Positions 50,809-59,763 of a stretch of DNA of 64,000 bases are shown here, piece after piece (position 1 is the first letter of the stretch; every line of letters begins with the position of its first letter). The stretch comes from Pleomorphochaeta sp963678575. Lineage in GTDB: Bacteria > Spirochaetota > Spirochaetia > Sphaerochaetales > Sphaerochaetaceae. The notes under the pieces are model-generated. The model was not told the origin of the DNA, did no database searches, and saw only the letters and a program-made list of their open reading frames with translations. The stretch spans positions 2,320,086-2,384,085 of the forward strand of contig CAXXHV010000002.1 of assembly GCA_963678575.2 (NCBI GenBank), in the 5' to 3' direction. Both the position numbers and the translations under genes were made by a program.

Positions 50809-53351
50809 GATAAGTTAATCTTTTCTCCTTCAGAAAAATTACCCTTTAGTATTTCTTTGGCAAGAGGATTTTCTACAATCCTTTGAATAGCTCTCTTAAC
50901 TGGCCTTGCACCAAAATTAGGATCATATCCTACTAAATATAATTCTTCTAATAATGAAGAATCCCAACTTAAATTAAAATGTTTTTTCTCTAATCTTGCT
51001 TTAAGCTCATTCAATTGTAATTCAACAATCTTCTCTACTTGAATCTTTCCAAGTTTATTAAAGATAACTATTTCATCAATCCTATTTATAAATTCAGGTT
51101 TAAAAGAAGCAGCAATAGTTTGATTAATTTTATTTTTTGCTTCTTCTTCACTACTTCCATCAAAAAGGTATTGTGAGCCTAAATTACTTGTCATAATGAT
51201 AACAGTATTAGTAAAATCAACTATTCTTCCCTGTCCATCAGTAAGCCTACCATCATCTAAAACTTGAAGCAAAACATTAAACACATCTGGATGAGCTTTT
51301 TCAATTTCATCAAAAAGAATTACTGAATAAGGCCTTCTTCGAACAACTTCAGTAAGTTGTCCCCCTTGATCATAACCAACATATCCTGGAGGGGCCCCAA
51401 TAAGTCTACTTACAGAATGTTTCTCCATGTATTCACTCATATCTATTCTTTCTAAAGCTTTTTCACTATCAAATAAAAATTTAGCTAAAACTTTTGCTAA
51501 TAATGTTTTACCAACTCCAGTAGGGCCTGCAAACAAAAAACTTCCTAAAGGTTTTCTCTCATCTGATATTCCCGTTTTATTCCTTCTAATAGCATCACTA
51601 ATAGCATCAATTGCAGACTTTTGCCCAATTACTTCTTTAGAAAGTGTATCTTCAAGATACAAGTATTTTTCAATTTCACTTTGTTCCATTTTGCTTATTG
51701 GAATACCTGTCCAAGTACTGATAATTCTCTCTAGATCTTCTTCAGAAACTTCTTCTCTTAATAAAGATTTACCATCTTTTTTTAAGGACTCTATTTTTTG
51801 AGATAAAACTTCTATCTCCTGTATTAATTTTGGAAGTTCCCCATGTTTTATTTGAGCTGCTGTTGCCAAATCACCATCTCTTTCAGCTAAACTTTCTTTG
51901 TTTTTTAATTCTTCAACTTGTGCTTTTTTTATTCTAATATTATCAATAGCTTTCTTTTCATTTTGCCATTGTGCACTCATTGCATCCATTCTTGTTTGTA
52001 ATTCTGATAACTCTTTCTCTATTTTACTTAAACGCTCTTTACTTAAGGAATCATCTTCTTTACTTAAAGCTTGTTTCTCAATATTTAACTGTAAGGCCTT
52101 ATGATGTAATTTATCAAGTTCTTCTGGTTGACTCTCAATTTCTATTTTTAATTGACTAGCAGCCTCATCAACTAAATCAATAGCTTTATCAGGTAAAAAT
52201 CTATTTGTAATATATCTATTACTTAATACTGCTGCAGCCACTAAAGCCTCATCCTTTATTCTTACTCCATGATGAACTTCATATTTTTCTTTTAAACCAC
52301 GTAAAATAGCTATTGTATCTTCAACACTTGGTTCCTTTGTAAAAACGGGTTGAAATCTTCTCTCTAGAGCTTTATCGCTTTCTATATACTTTCTATATTC
52401 ATCAAGTGTTGTAGCCCCAATAGTATGAAGTTCTCCCCTAGCTAAAGCAGGTTTAATCAAATTAGATGCGTCTGTTGAGCCTTCAGCAGCCCCCGCTCCA
52501 ACAATAGTATGCAACTCATCAATAAATAATATAATTGAACCATCGCTGTTTGTAATATCATTAATTACAGCTTTAAATCTTTCTTCAAATTCTCCACGAT
52601 ATTTTGCACCTGCTAATAATGCACCCATATCTAATGATAATATTCTTTTATTCATTAACGAATCTGGGACATCATTTGAGACAATTCTATTTGCAAGACC
52701 TTCAACAATAGCAGTTTTACCAACACCAGGTTCTCCAATCAAAACAGGATTGTTTTTGGTTCTTCGAGATAAAACTTGCATTATTCGTCTAATTTCTTCA
52801 TCTCTTCCAATAACTGGATCTAATTTCCCATTTCTAGCTAACTTTGTAATATCTCTACAATATTTATCTAAACTTTTATAGCGAGATTCAGGATCATTTG
52901 AAGTAATTCTTTGACTACCTCTAATATCCTTGAGGGCTTCCATAACATTATTTCTATTAACACCTAATTTAGTTAAAGCATCTTTTAAACTACAATTACT
53001 ATTTAATAAAGCTAATAAAAAATGCTCTGTACTTACATACTCATCTTTAAATTTTTGGCTTTCTTTTTCTGCTTCAAACAAAATATTAGAAGCTTCTTGT
53101 GATAACCCTTGAGCTGAATTACCACCATATGCTTTTGGTAATTTATTAATTCTATCATTTAAAATATCGACAACAGTCCTAGGTGTTATCCCAATTTTTT
53201 CAAATAATGGGGATAGCAAACCTTCTTCAGCATTTAACATTGCTAAGACAATATGTTCTGTTGTAATTTGTGGATTACCATTTTCATTTGCAATAGAACT
53301 TGCATTTTGAATAGCTTCTTTCATTTTTATTGTCATTGATTCAATATTCAT
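50775..53351 (-). CDS. clpB: ATP-dependent disaggregase ClpB
   Basis: 858-aa Hsp100 that rescues aggregated protein with DnaK. N-domain, first AAA+ module (GEPGVGKTAIVEGLA, FIDELHTIVGAG), middle coiled coil (about residues 400-530), second AAA+ module (GPTGVGKTLLAKVLA, ILFDEIEKAHPDVF) and FGARPVKRAIQ. Full length, AGGAAG before the ATG. Has its own promoter; no CIRCE or CtsR box recognised. Confidence 0.98.
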   Translation of the reverse strand: MNIESMTIKMKEAIQNASSIANENGNPQITTEHIVLAMLNAEEGLLSPLFEKIGITPRTVVDILNDRINKLPKAYGGNSAQGLSQEASNILFEAEKESQKFKDEYVSTEHFLLALLNSNCSLKDALTKLGVNRNNVMEALKDIRGSQRITSNDPESRYKSLDKYCRDITKLARNGKLDPVIGRDEEIRRIMQVLSRRTKNNPVLIGEPGVGKTAIVEGLANRIVSNDVPDSLMNKRILSLDMGALLAGAKYRGEFEERFKAVINDITNSDGSIILFIDELHTIVGAGAAEGSTDASNLIKPALARGELHTIGATTLDEYRKYIESDKALERRFQPVFTKEPSVEDTIAILRGLKEKYEVHHGVRIKDEALVAAAVLSNRYITNRFLPDKAIDLVDEAASQLKIEIESQPEELDKLHHKALQLNIEKQALSKEDDSLSKERLSKIEKELSELQTRMDAMSAQWQNEKKAIDNIRIKKAQVEELKNKESLAERDGDLATAAQIKHGELPKLIQEIEVLSQKIESLKKDGKSLLREEVSEEDLERIISTWTGIPISKMEQSEIEKYLYLEDTLSKEVIGQKSAIDAISDAIRRNKTGISDERKPLGSFLFAGPTGVGKTLLAKVLAKFLFDSEKALERIDMSEYMEKHSVSRLIGAPPGYVGYDQGGQLTEVVRRRPYSVILFDEIEKAHPDVFNVLLQVLDDGRLTDGQGRIVDFTNTVIIMTSNLGSQYLFDGSSEEEAKNKINQTIAASFKPEFINRIDEIVIFNKLGKIQVEKIVELQLNELKARLEKKHFNLSWDSSLLEELYLVGYDPNFGARPVKRAIQRIVENPLAKEILKGNFSEGEKINLSYNDGLKISLK

Positions 53352-53387
53352 TATATTCTTCCTTTTTACTCACCCCTAAGTGATATA

Positions 53388-53416
53388 AAAATAATAATAT
53401 ATTTACAAATTGACAA
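53388..53416 (-). promoter_or_regulatory. Candidate promoter of clpB
   Basis: Minus-strand TTGTCA (53411-53416), 17-base spacer, TATTTT (53388-53393). Leader of about 30 bases holds a small TCAC/GTGA hairpin (53370-53383). Confidence 0.5.
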
Positions 53417-53436
53417 CTTAAATTATCTAGAGCTAT

Positions 53437-54042
53437 TTAATTTTTATCATTTCGTAAGAAATTTAGATAAGTCGATATTAATTCTTTGTTTTTATTAGCA
53501 TCTTTCAATTCTAAGAAAGCGAACTCGATACAAAAAGACTGTAACAATAATGAAATATGCTCAGTTACTTTTTCAATAGAAGTTCCAGGTTTTATATCCC
53601 CTCTATCAAGACCAAGCCTCAAAAGTCTTTTAAATAATATATTTAATTTTGCTGTACGTCTCAATATTACTTCATTAAAATCAGTCCCTTCTTTTCTCAT
53701 TAAAAACATAACATCAACAAGTGATGTTAATTCACCAATATGTTCAACACCAGTATCAATAATATCAGAACAAATAATTATAATTCGATCTAAAATATTT
53801 TCATTAGAATTCCAAGCATATTCGCCATATTTCTCAAACATTTTATTTGTTACTAATTTTACAGCATAATAATATATTTCATCTTTATCCTTAAAATATT
53901 GATAAATTGTTGGTCTAGAAATACCACACTCTTGAGCAATCAGGGAAAGATTAGAATCTTTATAACCTTCTTTAGCAAATACAATTAAAGCAGTTTGTAA
54001 GATTTTTATTTTTCTAAGCTCATGATCAATTTTCTTTGGCAT
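53437..54042 (-). CDS. TetR family transcriptional regulator
   Basis: 201 aa. N-terminal HTH: ILQTALIVFAKEGYKDSNLSLIAQECGISRPTIYQYFKDKDEI, the TetR signature. The C-terminal ligand/dimer domain is unlike families I know, so the effector is not predictable. Its target could be the adjacent argF or clpB, or itself; TTTATC-N7-GATAAA lies 18 bases before its start. Confidence 0.88.
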   Translation of the reverse strand: MPKKIDHELRKIKILQTALIVFAKEGYKDSNLSLIAQECGISRPTIYQYFKDKDEIYYYAVKLVTNKMFEKYGEYAWNSNENILDRIIIICSDIIDTGVEHIGELTSLVDVMFLMRKEGTDFNEVILRRTAKLNILFKRLLRLGLDRGDIKPGTSIEKVTEHISLLLQSFCIEFAFLELKDANKNKELISTYLNFLRNDKN

Positions 54043-54059
54043 TCTATATTTCCTTGCTA

Positions 54060-54078
54060 TTTATCAATAATAGATAAA
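54060..54078. promoter_or_regulatory. Possible TetR operator
   Basis: Inverted repeat TTTATC-N7-GATAAA, 18 bases upstream of the tetR start. A minus-strand TTGACA lies at about 54152-54157 but lacks a clear -10. The rest of the 237-base gap to argF holds no gene. Confidence 0.35.
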
Positions 54079-54214
54079 AGACTTTATTTAAAATTTTTAT
54101 TTTTTCTGACAGTTTACACACCTTTTGTACTATTATGCAAGATAATTTATGTCAACACAACAGCCTAAATTAAATTAATAGCCTATTATTTATTGTTTTT
54201 TTGATAAATTCTAT

Positions 54215-54250
54215 AAAAATAAATAATCCTCAATAAAATTGAGGATTATT
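54215..54250 (-). terminator. Intrinsic terminator after argF
   Basis: 13-bp stem AATAATCCTCAAT / ATTGAGGATTATT (54222-54234 and 54238-54250) with U-rich tail on the minus strand. Confidence 0.9.
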
Positions 54251-54279
54251 CTCTTTCTTAAAAAATGATATAATAATTA

Positions 54280-55299
54280 TTATAATTTATCACTCATTGT
54301 CGCTACAATTACTGCTTTAATAGTATGCATTCTGTTTTCGGCTTCATCAAAAACAATAGAATTTTTTGATCTAAAAACTTCATCTGTAACTTCCATTTCT
54401 TTAAGACCATAAGTATCATATACCATTTTTCCTACAGCTGTTTCTAAATCATGGAAAGAAGGAAGACAGTGTTCAAATAAAACATTAGAATTACCACTTG
54501 CTTCTAATAATTCCATATTTACTTGATATGGTTTTAATAGATTTATTCTTTCTTCCATTTTATCTTCTTCACCCATAGAAACCCAAATATCAGTATAAAT
54601 TACATCTGCGTTTTTAACTGCTAATTTAGGATCATTTAAAATTTCAATTTTTGCTCCACTTATTTTTGCAGCACTATATATTTTTTCCATTAGTTTTTGA
54701 TCTGGCATCAATTCAATAGGAGTTGCAACAGAAAAATTCATGCCAACTTTTGCAGCACCAATCATTAAAGCATTAGCGACATTGTTTCTGCCATCTCCAA
54801 CATATGCAAATTTCATTTCTTCAAAAGCTTTACTATTATGTTCTTGAGCTGTTAAAAAATCAGCTAAAACTTGCGTTGGATGATCATCATCTGTTAAACC
54901 ATTAAATACAGGGACTTCACTATATTTTGAAATATCTTTAACAAGGTCCATGCTATATCCTCTATATTGGATACCATCATATAAACGACCTAAAACTTTT
55001 GCTGTATCTTCAATAGATTCCTTTTTTCCCATTTGACTATTTGTTAAAAAAGTAACACCACAACCTTCATCATTAGCAGCTACTTCAAAGGAACAACGAG
55101 TTCTAGTAGAAGTCTTATCAAAAATTAATACTAAATTTTTATTATCTAGTAATTTCCCAGATAAAGATTTATCATAATCCTTATTCTTTTTCTTGTTTTT
55201 TAATTGCTTAGAAAGATTAATCAAATATAATATTTCATCTTTAGAATAATCTAATAAAGTTAAAAAACTTCTTCCCTTTAAATTAATAGTTTTATCCAT
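54280..55299 (-). CDS. argF: Ornithine carbamoyltransferase
   Basis: 339 aa; makes citrulline from ornithine and carbamoyl phosphate (or the reverse in the arginine deiminase path). Carbamoyl phosphate site STRTRCSFEVAA, DDHPTQVLADFLT with the catalytic His-Pro-Thr-Gln, and ornithine-side HCLPSFHD (the usual HCLPA with Ser for Ala). No arcA, arcC or other arg gene in the window, so anabolic versus catabolic use is open. Ribosome site GAGG before the ATG. Confidence 0.96.
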   Translation of the reverse strand: MDKTINLKGRSFLTLLDYSKDEILYLINLSKQLKNKKKNKDYDKSLSGKLLDNKNLVLIFDKTSTRTRCSFEVAANDEGCGVTFLTNSQMGKKESIEDTAKVLGRLYDGIQYRGYSMDLVKDISKYSEVPVFNGLTDDDHPTQVLADFLTAQEHNSKAFEEMKFAYVGDGRNNVANALMIGAAKVGMNFSVATPIELMPDQKLMEKIYSAAKISGAKIEILNDPKLAVKNADVIYTDIWVSMGEEDKMEERINLLKPYQVNMELLEASGNSNVLFEHCLPSFHDLETAVGKMVYDTYGLKEMEVTDEVFRSKNSIVFDEAENRMHTIKAVIVATMSDKL

Positions 55300-55356
55300 A
55301 AATGTACCTCACAAACTATATTATTCTATGTTAATAAAAAATACTAGATATTATAA

Positions 55357-56544
55357 TTATAGTATATCTATCTCTTCTACTTCAGTCTCATCGACTAGAT
55401 TCAACTTTTTATTCATCACTCTTGTTCTTGTCCCTAATTTATCAATTGATGTACTTGCTTGATTTAGTTTTTGTTGAACTTGTTCAATTTGATTTGAAAA
55501 TCTTTGGAATTCTGACTTTACACTTGATAATACTTTCCAAACTTCTTCGCTTCTTTTTTCAATAGCTAGCGTTTTAAATCCCATTTGCAAGCTATTTAAT
55601 AAAGCTGCAAAAGTTGTAGGGCCACTTATAACGACTTTGTAATCTCTTTGAATTGAATCAATTAACCCATTAATGTTTAACACTTCTGCATATAATCCTT
55701 CTACAGGTAAAAATAAGATACCAAATTCAGTTGTATTAGGCGGGTCTATATATTTTTGATGAATATCTTTTGCTTCTGCTTGAAGCCGCATAGCTAAAGC
55801 CTTTTTTGCTTGAATTATATTATCTTTTTCACCTTTTTCCTGATAATCTTGAAGTCTCTCATAATCTTCCTTTGGAAATTTAGCATCAATAGGTAAATAA
55901 ATCGGGCTATCCCCTTTTCCTGGTAAAATTACTGCAAATTCAACTCTATTACTCGTTGATTTTCTTGTTATTACATTTTTTGTCCATTGAGAAGGTATCA
56001 AAATTTGTTCTAAAATATTTTCTAATTGATATTCTCCCCAGGTTCCTCTTATTTTAATATTCATTAATATTCTTGATAAATTACCAACATCATTTGCTAA
56101 TTCTTTCATCTCTCCTAAAGAATGATGTACAACCTCTAATTGATCACTTACGACTTTAAAAGATTCACCTAATCTTGTATTTAGAGTAGTTGTTAATTTA
56201 TGATCGACAGTTAACCTAATTGATTCTAATCTCTTTTCATTATCTTCTCGAATTTTATCTAGTTGAGAGTTCACATTAGTTGTTAACTTATCATTTTTAT
56301 GTTCAACATTTTCTAAAGACGTCATTAATCGTTGATCAAAGCTTTGTATTTGATCTGACAACCCTTTTCTTTGATTTTCTAATATTTGAAAAAGTTCTTT
56401 ACGGGTTTCATTGTTTTGAGTAAGAACTAAATTTAAATATGAATCATCGTTTTGGGGTTTATTTTTCTTTTTCTTAAGTAAGAAAAATAGTAAAATTATT
56501 AATAAAACTGAATAAATGGCTATAATTAAATAATAGGTTTTCAT
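55357..56544 (-). CDS. rmuC: RmuC family protein (DNA recombination)
   Basis: 395 aa from the chosen start. N-terminal transmembrane helix (MKTYYLIIAIYSVLLIILLFFLL), a long coiled coil (about residues 40-150) and the RmuC nuclease-like domain with IRGTWGEYQLENILEQIL, LPIDAKFPKEDYERL and FLPVEGLYAEV. In Escherichia RmuC limits short-repeat inversions. An upstream ATG at 56607 lies inside the metQ terminator and is rejected. No strong ribosome site is visible for any start. Confidence 0.88.
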   Translation of the reverse strand: MKTYYLIIAIYSVLLIILLFFLLKKKKNKPQNDDSYLNLVLTQNNETRKELFQILENQRKGLSDQIQSFDQRLMTSLENVEHKNDKLTTNVNSQLDKIREDNEKRLESIRLTVDHKLTTTLNTRLGESFKVVSDQLEVVHHSLGEMKELANDVGNLSRILMNIKIRGTWGEYQLENILEQILIPSQWTKNVITRKSTSNRVEFAVILPGKGDSPIYLPIDAKFPKEDYERLQDYQEKGEKDNIIQAKKALAMRLQAEAKDIHQKYIDPPNTTEFGILFLPVEGLYAEVLNINGLIDSIQRDYKVVISGPTTFAALLNSLQMGFKTLAIEKRSEEVWKVLSSVKSEFQRFSNQIEQVQQKLNQASTSIDKLGTRTRVMNKKLNLVDETEVEEIDIL

Positions 56545-56582
56545 ATGTATGTACAATAACATCAATTTATTAAAATAAAAAG

Positions 56583-56614
56583 AAAAGGAATGCAATTTTT
56601 TTTGCATTCCTTTT
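56583..56614. terminator. Intrinsic terminator after metQ
   Basis: 13-bp stem AAAAGGAATGCAA / TTGCATTCCTTTT (56583-56595 and 56602-56614), loop of six T, with U-rich tails on both strands. Confidence 0.9.
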
Positions 56615-56631
56615 TTATTAATTTACTTAAT

Positions 56632-57435
56632 TTATTTTACTAAAACGACTTCACCATTTTTATATTTTTCTTTTACCCAATTTGAAACTTTATCACTTTT
56701 TAGAGCTTTAACTAATGCTTCAATTTTTGCTGATTCATTGCCTTCTTTGATAGCTACTACATTTACATAAGGACTCTGAGCACCTTCGATTAATAAACCA
56801 TCTTTGGTTGCAATTAATCCTGCTGGAATAGCATAGTTACCATTAATAATTGCAGCATCTACGTCAGAAATAATTCTTGGTAAAGTTGCAGCTTCAATTT
56901 CTTGGAATTTGAAGTTATTAGGATTTTCAGCAATATCAAAAGGAGTTGCTTCTAAGCCAGCATCTGCTTTTAATTTAATTAAATTTGCACTTTGTAGTAA
57001 TAATAATGCACGTCCTTCATTTGTTGGATCATTTGGAATTGCAATTGTTGCACCTGATTTTAAATCTTTAATTGAATTAACTTTTTTAGAATATAATGCA
57101 ATTGGTTCAACATGGATACCTCCAGCTGATACTAAATGAGTATTATGTTCTTTATTAAAAGTTTCTAGATAAGGAAGATGTTGGAAAAAGTTTGCATCAA
57201 TTTCACCACTTTCTAAGGCTTCATTTGGAGTAACATAATCAGTAAACTCTACAACTTCTAAATCATATCCCTGTGCAGCTAAATCATCTTTGATTAAATT
57301 TAACATCTCTGCATGTGGTTCAGGAGTAGCCCCAATAACAATTTTATTTGAATCTTTTGTTTCTTTTGCACCATTTGCAAACAAAGTAGTAACTGATAAT
57401 AATACAATAATTAATAATGATAACGATTTTTTCAT
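56632..57435 (-). CDS. metQ: Methionine ABC transporter substrate-binding protein MetQ
   Basis: 267 aa. Signal peptide MKKSLSLLIIVLLSVTTLFA then NGAKE; no lipobox Cys follows, so it may be a soluble periplasmic protein and not a lipoprotein. NlpA/MetQ core: VIGATPEPHAEML, EFTDYVTPNEALESGEIDANFFQHLPYLE, GGIHVEPIALYSKK, IPNDPTNEGRALLLLQ. An ATG five codons upstream overlaps the ribosome site, so the ATG at 57435 (GGAG, nine-base spacing) is used. Downstream of metNI but with its own promoter and a Met-rich leader ORF. Confidence 0.95.
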   Translation of the reverse strand: MKKSLSLLIIVLLSVTTLFANGAKETKDSNKIVIGATPEPHAEMLNLIKDDLAAQGYDLEVVEFTDYVTPNEALESGEIDANFFQHLPYLETFNKEHNTHLVSAGGIHVEPIALYSKKVNSIKDLKSGATIAIPNDPTNEGRALLLLQSANLIKLKADAGLEATPFDIAENPNNFKFQEIEAATLPRIISDVDAAIINGNYAIPAGLIATKDGLLIEGAQSPYVNVVAIKEGNESAKIEALVKALKSDKVSNWVKEKYKNGEVVLVK

Positions 57436-57557
57436 ATTTTTTCTCTCCATTGTTGTTTTTTGGATATAGTAATCCTATATTTTTTAATTTATTTTTTTTA
57501 GAATTGAATTTTTGATAAATTTTTTGATTTGTTTTTTAGATATAAATATTTAGCCCC

Positions 57558-57623
57558 TTAGGGCATCATCATAAGAGACATCATCATAGTAATTGTGAAT
57601 AATTTATAATTATTTTTAATCAT
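57558..57623 (-). CDS. Methionine-rich 21-aa leader peptide upstream of metQ
   Basis: ATG at 57623 with strong AAGGAGAG seven bases upstream. Starts MIKNNYKLFTIT and ends MMMSLMMMP; seven of 21 codons are ATG, in two triplets. The stop codon TAA is in the loop of a GCCC-TAAG-GGGC hairpin (57553-57564). It lies 122 bases before metQ on the same predicted transcript. Most likely a leader peptide that senses charged tRNA-Met. Confidence 0.65.
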   Translation of the reverse strand: MIKNNYKLFTITMMMSLMMMP

Positions 57624-57653
57624 GATATCTCTCCTTATAATTTATTGTCTGTT

Positions 57654-57682
57654 ACAATACATTTATTTTATAAACAATTCAA
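57654..57682 (-). promoter_or_regulatory. Candidate promoter of the leader ORF and metQ
   Basis: Minus-strand TTGAAT (57677-57682), 17-base spacer, TATTGT (57654-57659). With the metI terminator upstream, it gives metQ its own transcript. The rest of the gap (57436-57557) is A-rich, with a small ATATAG/CTATAT hairpin (57464-57480) and no U-tract terminator on the minus strand. Confidence 0.5.
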
Positions 57683-57745
57683 GTATATTTATACATAAAT
57701 TGCATAATTTATTTTTATTAAAATATTTTATACATTATACTATAT

Positions 57746-57778
57746 AAAAAAATGCCTTCTTTTTTTAAAAAGAAAGCA
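57746..57778 (-). terminator. Intrinsic terminator after metI
   Basis: Stem TGCCTTCTTTTT / AAAAAGAAAGCA (one mismatch, 57753-57778), followed on the minus strand by seven T. Separates metNI from metQ. Confidence 0.8.
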
Positions 57779-57785
57779 ATATTAT

Positions 57786-58448
57786 TTATCTCTTTGACAT
57801 CAAATGTGCCACTAATTTATCGCCAAGAACTTGCACTATTTCTACCAATAATAAAATTACAATTACAGCTACAAACATTACATCAGCTCTAAATCTTTGA
57901 AACCCATATCTGATAGCTAAATCACCTAAACCACCACCACCAATAGCTCCGGCCATTGCTGAATAACCAATTAAATTAATTATTGTTAATATTAACCCTG
58001 AAACCAACGCAGGCAAGGCTTCTGGAATTAAAACTTTAACAATGATTTGATAATTTGTTGATCCCATTGATTTTGCAGCTTGAACTACTCCAGGATCCAC
58101 CTCTTTAAGTGCAGATTCGATTACTCTAGCTACAAAAGGAGCAGCGGCTATACTTAAAGGAACAATTGCAGCTGTAGTACCAATAGAAGTTCCTAAGATT
58201 AGTCTAGATAGGGGAAACAATAGAATCATCAAAATAATAAAAGGAAAGGATCTTAATACATTTACAATTCTACCTAAAACATTATTTAGAATAGGTCGTG
58301 GGATAATACCTCCTTGCTGTTCACTTGAAGTTACACAAAGTAATACCCCTAAAGGTAATCCTAAAATCAAAGAAAATAATGTAGAAAAGAACACCATTTG
58401 CAAAGTTTCAATTGTTGATGTGCTTACTAATGTAAATAATTGATTCAT
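57786..58448 (-). CDS. metI: Methionine ABC transporter permease MetI
   Basis: 220-aa inner-membrane permease with five or so hydrophobic segments and the EAA-type loop ALKEVDPGVVQAAKSMGSTNYQIIVKVLIPEALPALVSG. Pairs with MetN. The ATG overlaps the metN stop by four bases (ATGA). Confidence 0.97.
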   Translation of the reverse strand: MNQLFTLVSTSTIETLQMVFFSTLFSLILGLPLGVLLCVTSSEQQGGIIPRPILNNVLGRIVNVLRSFPFIILMILLFPLSRLILGTSIGTTAAIVPLSIAAAPFVARVIESALKEVDPGVVQAAKSMGSTNYQIIVKVLIPEALPALVSGLILTIINLIGYSAMAGAIGGGGLGDLAIRYGFQRFRADVMFVAVIVILLLVEIVQVLGDKLVAHLMSKR

Positions 58449-59440
58449 ACACTTTCCTCCACTATTATTCCACTATCTTTTAATTTAGTTATGGCTTTTT
58501 TTACTATTTCTTTTTCACCAGAAATATCACAAATTAAAGTTCCAATATGAATATTATCAACATTTTGCACTCCACCAGCTCTTATGTTAAATTCAACACC
58601 TAATTCTCTAGTTATTGTTGATAATATGGGCTCATCTGTATGAACACCTTTAAATCGTAAAGTATATAAGCCCCCAGCACTCCATCTTACTATTTCAGAA
58701 GGAGATACTTCATTTGATAAATGTGCCAAAAAGTCTTTAGTTACAGAAGTTTTTGGAGAACTAAAAATATCAACAACTTTGCCCTCTTCTACAACTTTGC
58801 CTTCATTTAATACAGCAACATAATCACAAGCGTCTCTAACAACTTCCATTTGATGAGTTATCATTACAACTGTTAAACTCATTTTCTTTTGAATATCTTT
58901 TATTAAATCTAATATAGATCTTGTAGTTTGAGGATCTAAAGCACTTGTTGCTTCATCACAAAACAAAATATCAGGTTCAGTAGCAAGAGCTCTTGCTATA
59001 GCAACTCTTTGCTTTTGTCCTCCAGACAAAGTACTTATTGGAGCATTTTCTCTTCCTTCAAGATCAACTAAATCGAGCATTTGTTTTACTCGTTGTTTTA
59101 TTTTATTCTTATCGTAACCTTGAATTTCCATAGGATAAGCAATATTTTGTCCAGCGGTTCTAGAAGAAAACAAATTAAAGTTTTGAAATATCATTCCAAT
59201 TCGTCTTCTTTGTTTATGCAATTCATCTTTTTTTAAATTATCAACTCTAGTATCACCATAATATACTTCGCCTGAATCAGGAGTTTCTAACATACTTACT
59301 AATCTTACTAAAGTAGACTTTCCAGCACCACTTCTCCCAATTATTCCATAAACAGTATTTGATGGTATATCTAAACTAATATTATCTACAGCTTTTAAAT
59401 CTCCATAGCTTCTATTCAATTGCTTTAGTTTTATTTGCAT
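58445..59440 (-). CDS. metN: Methionine ABC transporter ATP-binding protein MetN
   Basis: 331 aa. Walker A GIIGRSGAGKSTLVR, signature STLSGGQKQRVAIARAL, Walker B ILFCDEATSALD, then the C-terminal NIL domain (about residues 250-331), the regulatory Met-binding domain that inhibits uptake when Met is abundant. Start at the second of two ATGs, with GGAG five bases upstream. Confidence 0.97.
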   Translation of the reverse strand: MQIKLKQLNRSYGDLKAVDNISLDIPSNTVYGIIGRSGAGKSTLVRLVSMLETPDSGEVYYGDTRVDNLKKDELHKQRRRIGMIFQNFNLFSSRTAGQNIAYPMEIQGYDKNKIKQRVKQMLDLVDLEGRENAPISTLSGGQKQRVAIARALATEPDILFCDEATSALDPQTTRSILDLIKDIQKKMSLTVVMITHQMEVVRDACDYVAVLNEGKVVEEGKVVDIFSSPKTSVTKDFLAHLSNEVSPSEIVRWSAGGLYTLRFKGVHTDEPILSTITRELGVEFNIRAGGVQNVDNIHIGTLICDISGEKEIVKKAITKLKDSGIIVEESV

Positions 59441-59469
59441 CATAACTCCAATAAATTTGTTTGTTTCAT

Positions 59470-59497
59470 TCTATATTAAAGTAGGGAATAATAACAA
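59470..59497 (-). promoter_or_regulatory. Candidate promoter of metNI
   Basis: Minus-strand TTGTTA (59492-59497), 16-base spacer, TATAGA (59470-59475). The leader is short and holds no riboswitch-sized element. Confidence 0.4.
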
Positions 59498-59508
59498 TAT
59501 AAGGAGAT

Positions 59509-59536
59509 AAAAAAAGCCCACCTTTTATGGCGAGCT
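59509..59536 (-). terminator. Second terminator of the rRNA operon
   Basis: Stem AGCCCACC / GGCGAGCT (59515-59522 and 59529-59536, two G-U) with seven T after it on the minus strand. Confidence 0.85.
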
Positions 59537-59546
59537 AGATTTATAT

Positions 59547-59566
59547 AAAAAAACATATCATGTTTT
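59547..59566 (-). terminator. First terminator of the rRNA operon
   Basis: Stem AAAACAT / ATGTTTT (59550-59566), U-rich on the minus strand, 18 bases past the second 5S gene. Confidence 0.75.
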
Positions 59567-59583
59567 ATAAAGCAAAAAAAAAG

Positions 59584-59695
59584 ATTTGGCAACTACCTAC
59601 TCTCCCACAAAAATGTAGTACCATCGGCGTGAGAGCGCTTAACTGCCGTGTTCGGGATGGGAACGGGTGTATCCACTCTGCTATGATTACCAAAT
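59584..59695 (-). rRNA. rrf: 5S rRNA, distal copy
   Basis: Standard 5S core (minus-strand CATAGCAGAGTGGATACACC ... CTGTTCCC-type hairpins). Terminal helix ATTTGG/CCAAAT. Internal sequence (GGCAAC to GCTATG on the plus strand) is identical to the proximal copy; only the ends differ. Confidence 0.93.
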
Positions 59696-59763
59696 CAACT
59701 TATATTTAGAGAGAGAATTAATTAAATTATCTATCGAATATAAATTGAGTAAAAAAATAAAAA

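Noticed and set aside
56545..56607. Upstream start of rmuC
   Set aside because: The ATG lies inside the metQ terminator and adds 21 residues before the membrane helix.
57436..57682. SAM riboswitch or T-box before metQ
   Set aside because: The leader is too short and A-rich, has none of the conserved core sequences I would expect (such as the T-box TGGNACCGCG) and no terminator/antiterminator pair.
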